Below, in pieces: positions 1 through 5,231 of a DNA stretch of 8,068 bases (positions are counted from its first letter, which is position 1; each line of letters opens with the position of its first letter). Made by a program: the position numbers and the translations under genes. The notes below the pieces were generated by a model. That model searched no databases, was not told the origin of the DNA, and was given only the letters and a program-made list of their open reading frames with translations. Source of the stretch: Clostridia bacterium (GTDB lineage: Bacteria > Bacillota > Clostridia > Christensenellales > UBA1242); contig JAGCEE010000228.1 of assembly GCA_017650795.1 (NCBI GenBank), forward strand, positions 1 to 8,068. The letters are read 5' to 3'.

Positions 1-2
1 AA

Positions 3-158
3 GTTGTAGAAAATCATCTTATCCCACTTTCTAGCTGGGAAGCACAGGTTACAATGGCCGCAGAACAAATTATTCGTAACAAGAAAGCTATGTCAGATAA
101 TGACAAGGCAATTGTTGCAGTAGCTCGTTCTATCAAGGAGTTCTATTACAATGTCTAA
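3..158 (+). CDS. C-terminal fragment of an upstream gene, function unknown
   Basis: The first 51 codons of this frame are open and end in TAA at 156-158; the true start lies left of the window. The visible tail begins VVENHLIPLSSWEAQ and ends IKEFYYNV. It is amphipathic and looks helical, with no motif I recognise. Its end overlaps the next gene by eight bases (ATG at 151), and the AAGGAG that serves the next gene lies inside it, which is typical phage translational coupling. The frame is clearly coding, but no function can be given from this piece. Confidence 0.75.
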   Translation, partial: VVENHLIPLSSWEAQVTMAAEQIIRNKKAMSDNDKAIVAVARSIKEFYYNV

Positions 159-345
159 TAGTATTTGGAGAATTACCAAGTATCGTTGTGATGAAACGGG
201 TATACCTTATGGTGACCCAATTCAATCACTTTGTTACACACAGGAACTTATGGAATCTTACAAGAATCCAAAGTTTGTAGTTAAAATTGAAGAGGAAGTC
301 AGTCCTAACGAATGGGTTGTTGTTTGGACTGCAGAAAGAGGTTAA
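151..345 (+). CDS. Small hypothetical protein, 64 aa
   Basis: A 64-residue soluble protein of unknown function. The start is fixed by AAGGAG at 135-140, ten bases upstream of ATG. The sequence is rich in Trp, Tyr and Val, with alternating hydrophobic strands such as KFVVKIEEEV and EWVVVWTAE, suggesting a small beta-rich fold. There is no signal peptide, membrane segment or metal-binding cluster. It overlaps the end of the upstream gene by eight bases and ends three bases before the first GroES-like gene, so it is probably co-transcribed with the co-chaperonin pair. I do not recognise the family. Confidence 0.7.
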   Translation: MSNSIWRITKYRCDETGIPYGDPIQSLCYTQELMESYKNPKFVVKIEEEVSPNEWVVVWTAERG

Positions 346-348
346 TAA

Positions 349-654
349 ATGCGAGCAACTGGAAATAAAGTATTTTTGGTTCAGGAAGAATACAAGTCAG
401 AAAATGGCATTGTAGCTCCACTAGCAAAGCAAGGTATGGCTGTATTCAAGGTTGCAGCAGTTGGTCCAGGTGAATGGAATGTATTTACCGGTGAACTTAG
501 ACCAATGCCTGTAAAGGTTGGTGATAGGGTTATTGCAGATATTATGACTGCCCCTGAAATCACAATCACAAAGGGTATTAAGAAGACCACATATCGTATT
601 ATACCCGATACCAGTATTCAAATGATATTAGAAGATGATGAAGTAGTTAAGTAG
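349..654 (+). CDS. groES: GroES-like co-chaperonin (copy 1), 101 aa
   Basis: A predicted Cpn10/GroES-family lid for the GroEL folding chamber, acting in the cytoplasm. The order of elements matches the family. Residues 1-12 form an N-terminal strand (RATGNKVFLVQ). Residues 17-27 align with the mobile loop that binds GroEL (ENGIVAP corresponds to GGIVL in E. coli). A conserved core VAAVGPGEW lies near 36-44, followed by the hallmark VKVGDRVIA at about 55-63. Length (101) is close to cellular GroES (97) and T4 gp31 (111). An AGAGG at 337-341 lies seven bases before ATG. Established for T4 gp31 and its relatives: phage co-chaperonins let host GroEL fold the major capsid protein. That this copy does so is inference. 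A second, divergent GroES follows 15 bases downstream. Confidence 0.88.
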   Translation: MRATGNKVFLVQEEYKSENGIVAPLAKQGMAVFKVAAVGPGEWNVFTGELRPMPVKVGDRVIADIMTAPEITITKGIKKTTYRIIPDTSIQMILEDDEVVK

Positions 655-669
655 TCAAGGAGTTGTTCA

Positions 670-972
670 ATGCAGTTACTTGATGATAAAATGCTTTTGA
701 AAAGTCTAATGGATAAGACTGCAGGTGGACTTTATATCCCAGGTGTAGTACAAATTGCCTATTCAATGTTTGAAATCGTAGACCTTGGAAAAGGTCACTA
801 CGATAAGCGAGTTGGAAAGGTTGTTCCACTACCATACGGATTAAAGGTAGGTGACAGGGTTCTGGTCAATGTTGGTGTTTTGAACAAAGTAAACATCAAT
901 GGCGAAACTTACTATACCTGTCCTAATGCAGAAGAAGCCATTCTAATATTAGATGATGATGAAAGAATCTAA
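670..972 (+). CDS. groES: GroES-like co-chaperonin (copy 2), 100 aa
   Basis: A second Cpn10-type protein, clearly a paralogue or parallel acquisition rather than a recent duplicate. It has the N-terminal strand (LLDDKMLLKSL), a mobile-loop equivalent TAGGLYIPGVV at about 18-28 with the conserved Gly-Gly and hydrophobic tripeptide, the core IVDLGKGHYD at about 36-45, and the diagnostic LKVGDRVLVNVG near 59-70. The C terminus ILILDDDERI ends in an acidic tail much like that of copy 1 (MILEDDEVVK). AAGGAG at 657-662 sits seven bases before ATG. Identity with copy 1 is low outside the VGDRV core. The two products could form separate heptamers or a mixed ring. A role in GroEL-assisted folding of phage proteins is inferred from the family. 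Confidence 0.85.
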   Translation: MQLLDDKMLLKSLMDKTAGGLYIPGVVQIAYSMFEIVDLGKGHYDKRVGKVVPLPYGLKVGDRVLVNVGVLNKVNINGETYYTCPNAEEAILILDDDERI

Positions 973-989
973 TTAAGAGGAAAAGTATA

Positions 990-1310
990 ATGAGTAATAA
1001 AAAAGTTGTTGCTATTACAGCTATTTCATTTATTCTTTATACTTTCTTTTTATTTTGTGGTGGATTGTTTGGTGTTACAGCCCAACAATATGCCATAATC
1101 GGTGGTATGTATGCATTAAAATACGGTGCCATTCTGTTAGGATTCGTAATGACAATTTATCTTCCAAATAGAATCAATAAGGCTTTGATTCAAAGAAAAG
1201 AAGAAAAGTATCAAAGGGAATCTGAAGCAAAGATAGCACAAGCTGCTGAAAATGAAAAGAAAGCACAAGAAAAAATAATTGAAGCAATAAGAAATGAGGA
1301 AGCAGTATAA
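990..1310 (+). CDS. Two-helix membrane protein with coiled-coil tail, 106 aa
   Basis: Two strongly hydrophobic segments are visible: residues about 6-28 (VVAITAISF through LFG) and about 34-58 (YAIIGGMYAL through TIYL), joined by a very short polar turn. Lysines before the first helix and Arg/Lys after the second favour both termini in the cytoplasm. Residues 62-106 are a charged Lys/Glu/Ala/Gln-rich helix that looks like a coiled coil. AAGAGG at 975-980 is nine bases before ATG. The stop codon overlaps the next gene's ATG by one base. Small two-helix proteins with a charged tail include some holins and superinfection-exclusion proteins, but nothing here distinguishes these, and no lysis gene lies beside it. 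Function unassigned. Confidence 0.75.
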   Translation: MSNKKVVAITAISFILYTFFLFCGGLFGVTAQQYAIIGGMYALKYGAILLGFVMTIYLPNRINKALIQRKEEKYQRESEAKIAQAAENEKKAQEKIIEAIRNEEAV

Positions 1311-1729
1311 TGGCTCAATCACTAGAAGATGAAGTAAATATTCCTAAACATTATCGTACACACGAAAGCGGAATTGAAGCTATTGAAATTACAAGATACC
1401 TAATAGGTGATTTAAGTAATGCCTGGAAATATGGTATGCGTTATGAAGATAAGAATACACCAAAGAAAGATATTAAGAAACTTTGTTGGTATTTGAACGA
1501 TTTTCATAATCATTTCATAGATGATAATAATGAATGTACGGCTAATGTTGAAGTTCCAGGAAATGTCAAGGATTTAATGCTTAAAGTTATTGAAACTGAA
1601 CCCGTAGAACAGGTTAAGAATGTCTTTAAGCAAATCTATATGCTTGTTTGTGCAGGTGGAATCTTATTCCCGCCAGTATGGGACAAGACCATAGAAGACT
1701 TGAAAGTTTACGCTGAAACTCTAAATTAA
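1310..1729 (+). CDS. DUF3310 family protein, 139 aa
   Basis: The N-terminal half matches the DUF3310 pattern found mainly in phages: IPKHYR at about 11-16, an EAIEITRYLIGD helix, SNAWKYGMRYEDK at about 36-48, and KKDIKKLCWYLNDF at about 52-65. The HY, the KYxxR and the DIxKxxWYL helix are the family's hallmark positions. Annotators often call this family 'nucleotide kinase', but no P-loop is present here, so I would not infer that activity. The C-terminal half (about residues 70-139) is not recognised. ATG overlaps the preceding TAA by one base, with GAGG at 1296-1299 as SD. It is the last gene before the sigma70 promoter at 1739. Confidence 0.8.
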   Translation: MAQSLEDEVNIPKHYRTHESGIEAIEITRYLIGDLSNAWKYGMRYEDKNTPKKDIKKLCWYLNDFHNHFIDDNNECTANVEVPGNVKDLMLKVIETEPVEQVKNVFKQIYMLVCAGGILFPPVWDKTIEDLKVYAETLN

Positions 1730-1738
1730 CCAAAACTA

Positions 1739-1767
1739 TTGACAATGTAATACAAGGATATTATAAT
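1739..1767 (+). promoter_or_regulatory. Consensus sigma70 promoter upstream of the SpoVG-like gene
   Basis: TTGACA at 1739-1744 and TATAAT at 1762-1767 are separated by exactly 17 bases, a perfect match to the bacterial housekeeping consensus in the only sizeable gap of this region. Transcription would start near 1774, giving a leader of about 26 bases with AAAGGA at 1787-1792 before the ATG at 1801. Such a promoter should be read by unmodified host RNA polymerase, consistent with early expression. No terminator is visible between the DUF3310 stop and this site. Confidence 0.85.
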
Positions 1768-1800
1768 TGTAAAACCTAATTAACAAAAGGAAAAATAAAA

Positions 1801-2073
1801 ATGGAAAATATAACTATTACCTCTACAAAGATTCTACCAATTGAAAATGGTATTGGTGGCTGTGTAGCAATCGCACAAATGACCCTTAATGATGCTTTTA
1901 AGCTAACTGGTATAAAGTTAATTGAAAAGAATGGTCATAGAAATGTTGTTTACCCCCGAAATATGAGTAACAAGCATAAGAAGTCATATTTCTTCCCACT
2001 TAACAAGGATATTGCTACCTATATCAATGATAGGTTGTGGAAGGATTACGATTCAGACACAAGTTCAAAGTAG
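1801..2073 (+). CDS. spoVG: SpoVG-like nucleic-acid-binding regulator, 90 aa
   Basis: The protein follows the SpoVG fold pattern from end to end: a first strand ITSTKILPI; a second strand CVAIAQMTLNDAFKLTGIKLIE at about 21-42, matching the AIASITLDxxFVVxxIRVI core of Bacillus SpoVG; a central segment NVVYPRNMSNKHKKSYFFPLNKDI at about 48-71, matching the MPS...HPIN region; and a C-terminal helix TYINDRLWKDY. Length (90) is close to cellular SpoVG (about 95). Cellular SpoVG proteins bind DNA and RNA and regulate sporulation, virulence or cell-wall genes in several Firmicutes and in Borrelia. The basic stretch RNMSNKHKK is where nucleic-acid contacts would be expected. It is the first gene behind a consensus host promoter, suggesting early expression to act on host or phage transcripts. 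The family call is from pattern similarity only. Confidence 0.75.
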   Translation: MENITITSTKILPIENGIGGCVAIAQMTLNDAFKLTGIKLIEKNGHRNVVYPRNMSNKHKKSYFFPLNKDIATYINDRLWKDYDSDTSSK

Positions 2074-2080
2074 GAAATAA

Positions 2081-2377
2081 ATGAAGAAGAGAAAGCCCTT
2101 AATTACACCGGCCCTTCTTCCAAACAAAAAGAAGGAAATGCTTAAATTGGTGAATAACCCTGAGCAACTGCAAAAGGTAATGTCATTCATTCAAGCATCT
2201 TCCGACTTATTTGATAAATCAAAAACCGTCAAAGCCTTAAATATGATGGATTGGGTGGAAAGATGTATAATGATTTTACCTGACGATATGGAAGGCAAAG
2301 ACGGTTTTATTTTAGCATTTAAATCATTTGTTGATAACTACGGAGAAAGTGATAATGGCATTTCAACTCAGGGATAG
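2081..2377 (+). CDS. Hypothetical protein, 98 aa
   Basis: A small, probably helical soluble protein of unknown function. It starts with a basic Pro-rich stretch (MKKRKPLITPALLPNKKK, residues 1-18), followed by predicted helices around LKLVNNPEQLQKVMSFIQASSDLF and VKALNMMDWVERCIMIL. There is no membrane segment or cofactor motif. A TAGGA that includes the preceding gene's stop lies just before ATG, and the gene begins seven bases after the SpoVG-like stop. Its last 23 bases overlap the next gene, so all are likely on the transcript from the promoter at 1739. Confidence 0.7.
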   Translation: MKKRKPLITPALLPNKKKEMLKLVNNPEQLQKVMSFIQASSDLFDKSKTVKALNMMDWVERCIMILPDDMEGKDGFILAFKSFVDNYGESDNGISTQG

Positions 2378-2588
2378 AAGTGTTACATCCAATGAACTTG
2401 TTAGGATTGTACTTTGTTCAGTTTTGGAAGATGTAGAACACAATTTCGGTGAATACGCAAAGTTGTATGACAAGAACTTTGATGATATGACCGAAAATGA
2501 ATTGGAAGTATTAAACCAATGGAAATGTAAAATCTTTGAAAAATTAAATCGTGTACTTAAAAAGGAGGGTTTAGTTAAAAATGATTAG
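2355..2588 (+). CDS. Hypothetical protein, 77 aa
   Basis: I place the start at ATG 2355 because GGAG at 2342-2345 is correctly spaced before it; an in-frame TTG at 2328 would add nine residues but has no SD. The product (MAFQLRDRSVTSNEL onward) is acidic and predicted helical, ending in the basic KIFEKLNRVLKKEGLVKND. No known motif. It overlaps the previous gene by 23 bases. Its last eight bases overlap the ATG of the frameshifted gene, and the strong SD for that gene lies within its 3' end. Confidence 0.65.
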   Translation: MAFQLRDRSVTSNELVRIVLCSVLEDVEHNFGEYAKLYDKNFDDMTENELEVLNQWKCKIFEKLNRVLKKEGLVKND

Positions 2589-2894
2589 ATTTGAAATTGG
2601 TAATACATACAAAGATTCTAAGCGGACTTGAATTTACTTTATTAGATATTAACGAAAACAATGTTGGTTCATTTAAATTTCGTAATGTTATTCGTAAATT
2701 CAGAATTGTCAATTTTGGTGGTGCAGAAGCAGCGGTAAACATTGACCGGACCCCAGTTTTTTAGTGGTTCACCAGAATGTACTTATGATGAAGAAATTGA
2801 TGGTAAATTAGAAAACCCTATTGTTTTCAATGTTAATGGAGAGTCTTATGTCAGTTTGTTTAAAAGACACAAAGAAGAAAAAGAAAGAAGATAG
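2581..2894 (+). CDS. Gene requiring two +1 frameshifts, 103 aa if read through
   Basis: A strong AGGAGG at 2563-2568 precedes ATG 2581, but the start frame stops after 16 codons (TGA 2629-2631). Coding-like sequence continues in the +1 frame (GLEFTLLDINENNVG through AAVNID) to TAG 2762-2764, then in the next +1 frame (PQFFSGSPECTYDEEIDGK through KRHKEEKERR) to TAG 2892-2894. Neither downstream segment has an ATG of its own. Joined with two +1 shifts, the length is exactly 104 codons including stop, and the product looks like one compact beta-rich protein; I do not recognise it. Each shift window contains CGGAC, and CGG is used in no other gene here. The end overlaps the ClpP start by 47 bases. 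Alternatives are two sequencing errors, or a decayed gene. Confidence 0.55.
2620..2631 (+). other. First +1 frame-change site (AAG CGG ACT TGA)
   Basis: The start frame reads AAG CGG ACT TGA; the continuing frame reads GGA CTT GAA from 2624. The shift must occur between about 2585 and 2631, because the +1 frame is open only from 2585. Candidates are a CGGA quadruplet or a hungry CGG codon bypassed by Gly-tRNA reading GGA, or a stop-associated slip at ACU-UGA resembling the RF2 (prfB) arrangement. No long homopolymer lies here to favour a simple sequencing slip. A TTG at 2591 in the +1 frame is a possible but badly spaced alternative start. Confidence 0.45.
2744..2764 (+). other. Second +1 frame-change site (GAC CGG ACC ... 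TTTTTT AG)
   Basis: The incoming frame reads GAC CGG ACC CCA GTT TTT TAG; the outgoing frame reads GGA CCC CAG TTT TTT AGT. The shift is confined to 2739-2764 by a TAA at 2736 in the outgoing frame and the TAG at 2762 in the incoming frame. Within this span are CGGAC, as at the first site, and a run of six T directly before the stop, where UUU could re-pair after a +1 slip. The T run is also a plausible place for an assembly indel, so this site alone is ambiguous. Confidence 0.45.
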
Positions 2895-3609
2895 ACCAGT
2901 AAAACCAATTAAGCGAGTTCCACCACCTGAAAAGGATGATAAGAACAAGTTAGTAAAGGATAATAAGAATTTGACACCCGACCAAGTTGAAGCACTACAA
3001 GATGGTGAACCTGCAGCTATGGCCGCACAACAGTTAAATCCTATGATTATTCCTGACTTTTTTAACAACATTCGTAATAACTACTATGTTGCTAACAAAA
3101 TAATTTGGCTTACAAGTTTTATTGAATGGCCGTTGATTACAGAAGTAATGCGTAGATTGAATTTCTATGATGATGGCTCTAAAGAACCAATTACTTTGTA
3201 TCTAGCTTCACCAGGTGGTGAATGTGATGCAGGTTGGGCTTTGATTGACCTTATGGAAAAGATTAAGAAACACGGCACACCTATTAGAACTATTTGTGCT
3301 GGTAGTTGTTCATCAATGGCTGCAGTAATTCTTGCCGCAGGTTCCGTTGGCGAAAGATATGCTTTTCCATCCTCTAGAATTATGATTCATCAAGCCGGTG
3401 TTGAATTGACCGGTGGTAAGTTAGATGATATTGCTAACACCACAAGGGAATTACAATATTGGACTGATACTACCGCAAAATATTTGTCTAAAGTTACAAA
3501 GAAACCTGTTAAAGATATTGAAAAAGAACTTTGTTATGACAATTATATGTCCCCTACCGAAGCTAAAAAGTTCGGCATTATTGACAAAGTAGATGTCTTT
3601 ATGGCATAA
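2848..3609 (+). CDS. clpP: ClpP-type serine protease (family S14), 253 aa
   Basis: A Clp protease proteolytic subunit. The catalytic triad is visible and aligned with E. coli ClpP: Ser156 in AGSCSSMAA, His181 in IMIHQ, and Asp231 in CYDNYMSPTEA. The LASPGG oxyanion/strand region is at 119-124 and the closing FGIIDKV at 242-248. Residues about 65-253 are the standard fold; residues 1-60 are an unusual Lys/Pro-rich, probably disordered extension (DTKKKKKEDRPVKP, VPPPEKDDKNK). I choose ATG 2848 because GGAG at 2838-2841 is six bases upstream; an in-frame TTG at 2821 lacks an SD. The start overlaps the frameshifted gene by 47 bases. Phage ClpP homologues serve either as capsid-maturation proteases or in general turnover. 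No capsid or portal gene is adjacent and no Clp ATPase is visible, so the role is open. Confidence 0.92.
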   Translation: MSVCLKDTKKKKKEDRPVKPIKRVPPPEKDDKNKLVKDNKNLTPDQVEALQDGEPAAMAAQQLNPMIIPDFFNNIRNNYYVANKIIWLTSFIEWPLITEVMRRLNFYDDGSKEPITLYLASPGGECDAGWALIDLMEKIKKHGTPIRTICAGSCSSMAAVILAAGSVGERYAFPSSRIMIHQAGVELTGGKLDDIANTTRELQYWTDTTAKYLSKVTKKPVKDIEKELCYDNYMSPTEAKKFGIIDKVDVFMA

Positions 3610-3610
3610 A

Positions 3611-4009
3611 ATGATTACATTAGATGAATTAAAAAATAGATTAATGAAGGAATATGACTTACACCCAAGTAAGTCTGTTCCTCATTTTTCCAGTTCCGTA
3701 ATGGTAAAAGTTTCACAATTGATGTTGGAAAACCCTGAAAAGGTTCAAGAAATTGAAGAATATGTAGGTAAGGGCGAAGAATTTAGATTATATTTTTCCG
3801 ACAAAACTTATATGAGAAAGCTAATCCAAATGCATAATGATGATATTGATGGCTTTTATCGTATTCTAAGAAAAGAAGAATTATTCTTGAATACATGTTT
3901 ACAAACATTTGGATTGAAAAATGCCATTATTCAATTAGACCCAGATACTTTATTGAATAATCTTGAAGACCAATTAGATGATTCTGATGAAGAAAATGAA
4001 GATATATAA
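3611..4009 (+). CDS. Hypothetical protein with acidic tail, 132 aa
   Basis: A soluble, mostly helical protein of unknown function. ATG 3611 begins one base after the ClpP stop with no clear SD, so initiation is probably coupled to ClpP translation; the ATG at 3593 inside clpP is less likely. The N-terminal part (MITLDELKNRLMKEYDLHP) is a helix, the middle contains EKVQEIEEYVGKGEEFRLYFSD, and the last 25 residues are strongly acidic (NNLEDQLDDSDEENEDI). The close linkage suggests a possible partner or substrate adaptor for the protease, but that is inference from position only. The stop codon lies inside the TATAAATA box of the next unit. Confidence 0.7.
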   Translation: MITLDELKNRLMKEYDLHPSKSVPHFSSSVMVKVSQLMLENPEKVQEIEEYVGKGEEFRLYFSDKTYMRKLIQMHNDDIDGFYRILRKEELFLNTCLQTFGLKNAIIQLDPDTLLNNLEDQLDDSDEENEDI

Positions 4010-4012
4010 ATA
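4005..4012 (+). promoter_or_regulatory. T4-type late promoter box TATAAATA
   Basis: An exact TATAAATA overlapping the stop codon of the upstream gene and ending seven bases before ATG 4020. In T4, such boxes occupy about -13 to -6 and are read by polymerase carrying the gp55 late sigma factor. By that geometry transcription would start near 4018, only two bases before the start codon. No SD is present between. It begins a unit that ends at the terminator at 5744. Confidence 0.6.
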
Positions 4013-4019
4013 AAATATT

Positions 4020-5231
4020 ATGGATTATTACAATATGAATTTTCGTGATTTTATAAACCCTACTCGTAAACCAGTGCCAAAAGCACAAATGGAAGATGTG
4101 GAAGAATTGGAAGATTTTGAACCTAAAGAAGTTCAAAAGCCTGTCCGTCCTGCACCACAAAGAAGAGTTCCACCAAAAGTTGTTGAACAATACGAAGAGC
4201 CTGAAGAATATGATGAACCAGTTGATGAAGATGAAGAATACTACGAAGAACCCGTAGTGTATGTTCCACCTCAAAGACAAGTTCAAAGACATGTTCAAAG
4301 GGTTCAAGTTAGACCACAACCTAGACCTATTGCTAGACCTACAAGACCGGTTCACAATGGCTATGCTATGCCCGATTCCGAATTTAGAAGACCCTTGGCA
4401 GTTTCACCAAAGCAACTAAAGGAAAACACCATTGAGGGTACTGCAAATTCATTGACAGAAGCTATCAAGCGAAAGGTTGATACCGTATTCTATCGTTTTG
4501 GTATTCAAGGTTTGGAAAAGCTAGATGAAAAGATTCTTGATACTATTGAAGAATTACAATATCCAGAACAAAAACAAACCAAAAGACCATTAAGGGAAAT
4601 GAGAAGACAACCTGTTAGAAAGCCAGTTAAGAAATATCGTCCTTTACCATTGGAAGAAGTCCCACCCGTTCCACAAGAACCCGTGTACGAAGAACCAGTG
4701 TATCAGGAACCAATTTCTTATGAAGACCCAATAGTTGATGAACCTATTGAAGAAACCGCCCCAGAAGCCATTTCTGAGCCACCAGTGGAAGAAATTGTGG
4801 AAGAGCCAATAGAACCACCTCCTCCACCAAAAAAGGCTGTAGCAAGCCCAAAACCGTCATTCTTACAACCCAAGAAAGTAGAAAAGCCAAAGCAAATTGA
4901 ATCTACCGGTGATGAAGATGAAGATTTGATAAATGCGGCTATGGCTATGGATTTCAGTGAACAATTGGAAGAACAGAAACCTGTTGTAAGTGATGAAGAA
5001 ATTTGGGGTGAAGTTGAAGCTATCTTGGAAACTGAACCATCACAAAAATTGGTTCACGAACCACAAACTCAGTCCCAACTTATGATACCACCTACACAAG
5101 TAGATGAACAAGTTGAGGCTACCGAAGAAGTTCAAGAACAACCAACCGAAGAACCAAAACCAAAAAAGAAAAGAAAACAAAAAACTGAAGAAACAAAAGT
5201 AGAGGAAAATACCACTAATGAAAAAGAATAA
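4020..5231 (+). CDS. Pro/Glu-rich, probably disordered protein, 403 aa
   Basis: A low-complexity protein of unknown function. Residues 20-80 are acidic with repeated EEP/DEP units. Residues 85-110 are basic and repetitive (QVQRHVQRVQVRPQPRP). Residues 128-182 look like a genuine folded or helical segment (SPKQLKENTIEGTANSL through TIEELQ). Residues 185-290 are again Pro/Glu-rich with near-repeats EPVYEEPVYQEP and a run of six prolines. Residues 298-340 form an acidic helical patch (INAAMAMDFSEQLEEQ, DEEIWGEVEAILE). The C terminus is Lys-rich (PKPKKKRKQKTEETK). This pattern suits a scaffold, tether or multi-partner linker. It starts seven bases after a late box with no SD. An internal ATG at 4035 also lacks an SD. 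Its last 14 bases overlap infA. Confidence 0.8.
   Translation: MDYYNMNFRDFINPTRKPVPKAQMEDVEELEDFEPKEVQKPVRPAPQRRVPPKVVEQYEEPEEYDEPVDEDEEYYEEPVVYVPPQRQVQRHVQRVQVRPQPRPIARPTRPVHNGYAMPDSEFRRPLAVSPKQLKENTIEGTANSLTEAIKRKVDTVFYRFGIQGLEKLDEKILDTIEELQYPEQKQTKRPLREMRRQPVRKPVKKYRPLPLEEVPPVPQEPVYEEPVYQEPISYEDPIVDEPIEETAPEAISEPPVEEIVEEPIEPPPPPKKAVASPKPSFLQPKKVEKPKQIESTGDEDEDLINAAMAMDFSEQLEEQKPVVSDEEIWGEVEAILETEPSQKLVHEPQTQSQLMIPPTQVDEQVEATEEVQEQPTEEPKPKKKRKQKTEETKVEENTTNEKE

Noticed and set aside
2629..2650. TGA at 2629 read as a sense codon (Trp or Gly) instead of a frameshift
   Set aside because: Reading through the TGA reaches an in-frame TAA within six codons, so recoding of TGA does not restore the gene.
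2591..2764. Separate small gene starting at TTG 2591, avoiding the first frameshift
   Set aside because: The SD at 2563-2568 is about 22 bases away and is correctly placed for ATG 2581; the ATG-frame N terminus joins naturally to the next segment. It is kept only as a minor alternative.
2589..2847. An intron, tRNA or other structured RNA in the gap between long open frames
   Set aside because: The stretch is fully explained as coding in three successive frames; I found no cloverleaf, no intron-like core and no repeat ends.
3581..3610. TTGACA at 3581 with CATAAA 18 bases later, a possible sigma70 promoter before the 132-aa gene
   Set aside because: The -10 match is weak and both boxes are inside the conserved ClpP C terminus, where the sequence is explained by coding.
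4261..4350. Short direct repeats (GTTCAAAG, AGACCT) as a DNA-level repeat or binding array
   Set aside because: They follow codon phase and encode the QVQR and RP repeats of the protein; no sign of a function in the DNA itself.
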